A stretch of DNA of 64,000 bases from Leptospira barantonii (GTDB lineage: Bacteria; Spirochaetota; Leptospiria; Leptospirales; Leptospiraceae). The stretch spans positions 283,631-347,630 of the forward strand of contig NZ_NPDS01000004.1 in NCBI RefSeq assembly GCF_002811925.1, read 5' to 3'. A model generated the notes under the pieces. That model worked only from the letters and a program-made list of their open reading frames with translations, had not been told where the DNA came from and did not search any database. Numbering within the stretch: the first letter of the stretch is position 1; every line of letters begins with the position of its first letter. Positions 59,625 through 64,000 of this stretch are shown in pieces. The position numbers and the translations under genes are program-made.

Positions 59625-60332
59625 TTATGATTTCGGAAAGTTCTCCAGAAGCTCCTTGTTTTTCAACTTCTGATCCTTGAGCATCTGATAGTTTTCGGCT
59701 TTGATCGTCTTGAAGTTTTGGATGATCTTCATCTTTTCTTTCATGAATTCTTTCAGAGGTTCCATCAGAAGTTCTTTTCCGTTCCAAGAAGCCTGTTCGC
59801 CGGCCTTCACGTCCAACTCTCCGCCGGAAGAAGATTGAACTGCAACCTCTCCCTCGTTTACAAAAACTCCGTCTGGAACATCCGAATCCTCGTTTCTCGG
59901 AGCTTTTGTTTTTTCCTCGCTCACAACAAACTGAGTTCCTCGAACACCCGCGGTATAAGAGATGGAACTTACTTCTAGATCTTCTTTCTTATTCGATTTT
60001 TGAACGTTGGCAAAAAGTTTACCGGAAACCAAGGTCACCTTCGTAGTATTTTTGGATCCGTCCGAGAAAAGTTCGGCGATTTCAATCTTTGTATAAGGTG
60101 CGAGTCGGATCACAGCGTTTGCACCCAACTGAAGATCCGCTTTTCCATCTGCGGTTTCAACCTTAGCGGACTTCGTAAGAACTATATTCTTTTTGAGAGT
60201 TTCCGTTTTACCGGCTTGAGAATATTGCACCTTCCCCGTAACAAAAAGAGCGATCGCAACTTCTTCGTCCGCGAATACGAATTGGGGAAAAAACAAAATG
60301 AAAGAACTAAAAAGTAAAACCTTACGAACCAT
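59625..60332 (-). CDS. exported FecR-domain protein
   Basis: A 235-residue protein from ATG 60332 (frame open to 60371, but 60332 leads directly into the signal peptide SSFILFFPQFVFA cut before DEE). It is a periplasmic FecR domain: VTGKVQYSQAGKTETLKKNIVLTKSAKVETADGKADLQLGANAVIRLAPYTKIEI (in family order), TKVTLVSGKLFANVQKSNKKEDLEV, SYTAGVRGTQFVVSEEK and VFVNEGEVAVQSSSGGELDVKAGEQ. C-terminal 40 residues are a charged coiled-coil-like helix. It resembles the Leptospira LipL45-type FecR proteins but has no lipobox Cys. It follows a HAMP protein by 67 bases and may sense envelope state; partner unknown. Confidence 0.85.
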   Translation of the reverse strand: MVRKVLLFSSFILFFPQFVFADEEVAIALFVTGKVQYSQAGKTETLKKNIVLTKSAKVETADGKADLQLGANAVIRLAPYTKIEIAELFSDGSKNTTKVTLVSGKLFANVQKSNKKEDLEVSSISYTAGVRGTQFVVSEEKTKAPRNEDSDVPDGVFVNEGEVAVQSSSGGELDVKAGEQASWNGKELLMEPLKEFMKEKMKIIQNFKTIKAENYQMLKDQKLKNKELLENFPKS

Positions 60333-60399
60333 ACCGAAGAAACTTATCGCGCTTTGAAAAAAAATCCACAATTAATTTCCAAAACGAGACTGAAAGAAT

Positions 60400-60945
60400 T
60401 CAGCTCTTATGGTTGTTGATTCTTTTTTCGATGACTTGATTCAAAAGATCCGCGAGTTCTTGAAACTCGTCTCCCTTTCGAATTTTGATCTTTTTAACGG
60501 GCTCGTCGCCGTTCGCCAATTTTCTAAGATGATTTTTGATGTTATAAACCGGACCGGCCATCTTATGAGAATAGATCACGGTAAAGATCGCGGTCATTCC
60601 TAAGAATAAACCGGATAAAAGAAGAATTCCGTTTACCTGAATCGAGAACATATCGAGTCTATGATCGTAATCCGGAAGAAAGATTTCCCTTTCCACGAAC
60701 TTTTCCTTTTCGACTCCGTTCTGATCTTCAAATCCTTTTTGATAAACTTTGACCGGATCGTTTCTCAAACGGAAAACGACTCCCTTATCGAACTTCGTGT
60801 AGTTCAACCAATAGAGAAATCCGACCGTGAGCAGTAGGCCGAAAACGATGAGCAAGGAATAATTCAATAAAAACTTGAGTTGAAAGTCCCGGTCGATGAT
60901 GTAGTTGCTGAAGATTCTTTTTTTACCGGGGTCATCGTGTGTCAT
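60400..60945 (-). CDS. membrane protein with two helices and a HAMP domain, no output domain
   Basis: A 181-residue protein: short basic N-terminus, helix 1 (FLLNYSLLIVFGLLLTVGFLYWL), a periplasmic loop of about 60 residues, helix 2 (NGILLLSGLFLGMTAIFTVIY), then a HAMP domain with SHKMAGPVYNIKNHLRKLANGD and DEFQELADLLNQVIEKR, after which it ends. It thus has the sensing half of a chemoreceptor or kinase without output domain, and may pass a signal to another protein by contact. Situated between two FecR-type genes; start overlaps nothing. ATG at 60945. Confidence 0.8.
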   Translation of the reverse strand: MTHDDPGKKRIFSNYIIDRDFQLKFLLNYSLLIVFGLLLTVGFLYWLNYTKFDKGVVFRLRNDPVKVYQKGFEDQNGVEKEKFVEREIFLPDYDHRLDMFSIQVNGILLLSGLFLGMTAIFTVIYSHKMAGPVYNIKNHLRKLANGDEPVKKIKIRKGDEFQELADLLNQVIEKRINNHKS

Positions 60946-61006
60946 GCAGGGTCCTCGAGAGCATAATTTCCCGATTTACCGGCCGACTGTCAAAGAGAAT
61001 TTGCCC

Positions 61007-62143
<1,137 letters not shown>

Positions 62144-62158
62144 TATCTATACTCTTAA

Positions 62159-62680
62159 TCAGGGTTTCAAATTCTTTTTTTCAGCAATTTCGGTCACTTT
62201 CGCGGTCGCTTTTACGATCAAACGAGAAGCGGTCGAAACCGATATACTCATAATTTCCGCAATCGTCGTCAGATTGTAGTCTTCCATAAACCGAAGAATC
62301 AAAGCATACTTCTCGTCTTCTTCCAGTTCGTCCAAACATTCCAGAAGACGTTCTTCCAAATCCTTAAGTTCGGCCTTTCTGACGAAAGAAAGCTTTTGTT
62401 CCTGAAAGTCTTGCATCTCCGGATTCCCACTTTCTTTTACGGTGGAGAATTTCCGAGAATGATTGATGGATCGGTTTCGAGCGATCGTATAGAGCAAACG
62501 AATTGCTTGTTCTCGATCGATATTCGAATCGGAATATTTCCTGAAAAAATTCAAGAACGTATCCTGCATGAGATCCATCGCGACCTCAGGATTCCCGGAG
62601 CTATATTTATAGAGGAAATCAAAGATTTTTCCACTGTACTCTCGATAGAGAGCATCCATAAAATCTTTCCGGGCGGTCAT
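62159..62680 (-). CDS. ECF-type RNA polymerase sigma factor
   Basis: A 173-residue group 4 sigma factor. Region 2: FDFLYKYSSGNPEVAMDLMQDTFLNFF then RLLYTIARNRSINHSRK; region 4: LDELEEDEKYALILRFMEDYNLTTIAEIMSISVSTASRLIVKATAKV, with the recognition helix at SVSTASRLIVKA. Length and parts fit ECF sigma. The FecR-type gene 18 bases downstream is its likely anti-sigma or co-activator. Unlike FecI/FecR iron systems, there is no TonB receptor gene next to it, so the signal may be another envelope state. Confidence 0.92.
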   Translation of the reverse strand: MTARKDFMDALYREYSGKIFDFLYKYSSGNPEVAMDLMQDTFLNFFRKYSDSNIDREQAIRLLYTIARNRSINHSRKFSTVKESGNPEMQDFQEQKLSFVRKAELKDLEERLLECLDELEEDEKYALILRFMEDYNLTTIAEIMSISVSTASRLIVKATAKVTEIAEKKNLKP

Positions 62681-62812
62681 TGGAACTAAGTTGAAGATGG
62701 GAAACCCGATTTCAAGTAAATTCCTTTGCCGTTCCTTGCCTTCTATCCAGAGTTAACAGAGCGATTTTGGCTTTTTTTCAGGATCGAGGTTTTTTTTCTC
62801 GGGGCGGAAAGA

Positions 62813-63661
62813 TTATTTCGTTCGATTCAAATTCCAGTCGTAATCGAGATACCGAATCTCCGCGTCCGTCGGAACCGATGCAAGTCCGGAATTGGAATTG
62901 AAAAAAGAAATTAGGCTTCCGTTTTTACGCGTAAAATCTCCTCCGAACCACTGGAAAATCTTGGAAAGATAAAGTGTTTTTTGGGAAGAATCGTATCGGT
63001 TGTAATTTCGATCCGTTAGAAATCGTTTTGCGACATAGGCAAGTTGTTCTTCAAGTTTGGGCGCTTGAAAGGATTGTTCAAAAAGCGGTGGACATCCTTT
63101 GGAGGCGCAATTGATGGCGAAGTGGATTCTCGGTTCTTGAAAGTCCTTGCGAAGCTTTTCGTGCTCGATCCAATCTAGATTCTTTTTGGTTCCGAGTAAG
63201 CTGAAGAATTCCAATTTCCAGGGTCCCGAAAAAAGTCCTCCGAGATCCTTTATACTTTTTAACGGATAATGATCCAGAATCAATCGAATCGTAAACGCGT
63301 TATACGCGTTGATCAGGAAACTCATCTTTTCCGAATTGTTAAACGAAGAATATTCCTTTTCGTCGACGGCGCTCAAGGTTTGTAGATATATGTCGAGCCC
63401 GCTTCGATTTTTTTTCCAGGTAGAATAATCGACGTTTCCTTCTTTAACGTATTTTTTGATTTCGTTGTTCCATTGGGTATGTTTGTGATCGAAGGCCTGG
63501 ATCGGTTGGTTCATATATCCGAATCCGTAGACGCAGATTGTTGTTAGGATTAAGAAGAATTTTGTGATTTTGTTGTTGGTCTTTTGGGTTTTGCGGATCG
63601 CGTTTGGCTGTGGTTGTAGTTTTAACTGTCGTTGTGGTCGGTTGAATTTCATGGGATTCAC
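62813..63661 (-). CDS. DUF547-family exported protein
   Basis: A 282-residue protein with basic N-terminus and one hydrophobic segment (FFLILTTICVYGFGYM), then a DUF547 domain: FNNSEKMSFLINAYNAFTIRLILDHYPLKSIKDLGG (in pieces), PRIHFAINCASKGCPPLFEQSF and LSKIFQWFGGDFTRKNGSLISFF. The motif H-F-A-I-N-C-A-S-x-G-C-P is a hallmark with conserved His and two Cys, which suggests a catalytic or metal role of unknown kind. Signal or anchor makes a periplasmic location likely. The start may be later than the ATG at 63661, as the first 30 residues are low in content. No operon partner. Confidence 0.85.
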   Translation of the reverse strand: MNPMKFNRPQRQLKLQPQPNAIRKTQKTNNKITKFFLILTTICVYGFGYMNQPIQAFDHKHTQWNNEIKKYVKEGNVDYSTWKKNRSGLDIYLQTLSAVDEKEYSSFNNSEKMSFLINAYNAFTIRLILDHYPLKSIKDLGGLFSGPWKLEFFSLLGTKKNLDWIEHEKLRKDFQEPRIHFAINCASKGCPPLFEQSFQAPKLEEQLAYVAKRFLTDRNYNRYDSSQKTLYLSKIFQWFGGDFTRKNGSLISFFNSNSGLASVPTDAEIRYLDYDWNLNRTK

Positions 63662-63845
63662 TTCTTGTTTTGTGTTACGCTGGGTTGGTCTGGTATGAAA
63701 GTTGTCGTATGTCGGCTCTGTGGATTAGACAAGTCTGTGATTCCGTTCGTAAACTTGTATCGTCATAAATATTGGGACGTTGGATTTTTGTGAAGATATT
63801 ACTTGCCCGTCTTGGAAGTCGGTCTTTGTTTGAGGTGATTTTGTT

Positions 63846-64000
63846 TTAAAGGAATTGGTAATAATTCGGCGGGAAATAACTTCGGAAATCCAAGTCTTGG
63901 GCGTAAATCGGGTTTGGTTCGAAGATAAATTCGCGTGTGATCGTGTTGGATGCTAAATCGAGGGTCAGAATATTTCTGTATAAATCGTGGAAGGATGGAG
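63846..64000 (-). CDS. C-terminal end of unidentified gene, 5' part beyond the window
   Basis: A frame open from the right edge to a TAA at 63846-63848 gives about 50 residues ending in FRSYFPPNYYQFL. The segment LTLDLASNTITREFIFEPNP has normal protein composition, while the other frames of this strand hit stops or look unnatural. I do not recognise the family. It would be the last gene on the - strand before DUF547. Confidence 0.45.
   Translation of the reverse strand, partial: PSFHDLYRNILTLDLASNTITREFIFEPNPIYAQDLDFRSYFPPNYYQFL

Overview
The window looks like chromosomal DNA of a spirochaete of the genus Leptospira, probably one of the higher-GC species of the pathogenic lineage. The inference rests on gene content and style: many lipoproteins with loose spirochaetal lipoboxes, a DUF1554-type lipoprotein, Leptospira-like FecR proteins, and a heme-uptake locus and a B12-synthesis locus on the same stretch. 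From memory, L. interrogans carries both of these loci on its small second chromosome, so this may be the chromosome II equivalent; the sequence alone does not prove it. I saw no transposon, CRISPR array, rRNA or tRNA.

Layout. Positions 1-9.5 kb hold two glycosyltransferase-type genes, queA, a Lon-family peptidase with a degenerate ATP site, an outer-membrane protein, a YbaB-type DNA-binding protein and several lipoproteins, one of them a zinc metalloprotease. Positions 10.4-16.4 kb form a heme-acquisition locus: a small lipoprotein, a HmuY-like lipoprotein and a TonB-dependent receptor on the + strand, facing an MFS transporter and heme oxygenase on the - strand, with a divergent Fur-family regulator and a Fur-box-like site in front of the heme oxygenase. 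Positions 16.4-31 kb are mixed housekeeping: a two-gene cell-surface operon, an active Deg protease paired with a catalytically dead paralogue, apt, htpX, an operon of nucleotide-sugar epimerase / SspB-like adaptor / purine-type permease, a STAS-like protein and a large orphan membrane protein.

Positions 31.3-52.7 kb are the centrepiece: a B12 riboswitch followed by about twenty tightly packed genes for anaerobic-type cobalamin synthesis (cobalt entry cbtBA, chelatase cbiX, corrin-ring genes cbiD, C, ET, L, G, H, F, then cobO, cbiA, cbiZ, cobU, a cobD-cbiP fusion, cbiB and two phosphatase-type genes), then a second, shorter B12 riboswitch controlling a TonB-dependent receptor. Most of these genes overlap by a few bases, implying one long translationally coupled transcript. 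Genes for cobA, cbiJ/cobK, cobS and cobT were not found here; an FNR-like flavoprotein inside the operon could replace a missing reductase.

Positions 52.7-64 kb hold a DUF1554 lipoprotein in AT-rich surroundings, an HD-GYP response regulator next to an MHYT hybrid kinase (a likely c-di-GMP signalling pair), a haloalkane dehalogenase, and a cluster of ECF sigma factor, FecR-type regulator, HAMP membrane protein and a second FecR protein, ending with a DUF547 protein and the tail of an unidentified gene.
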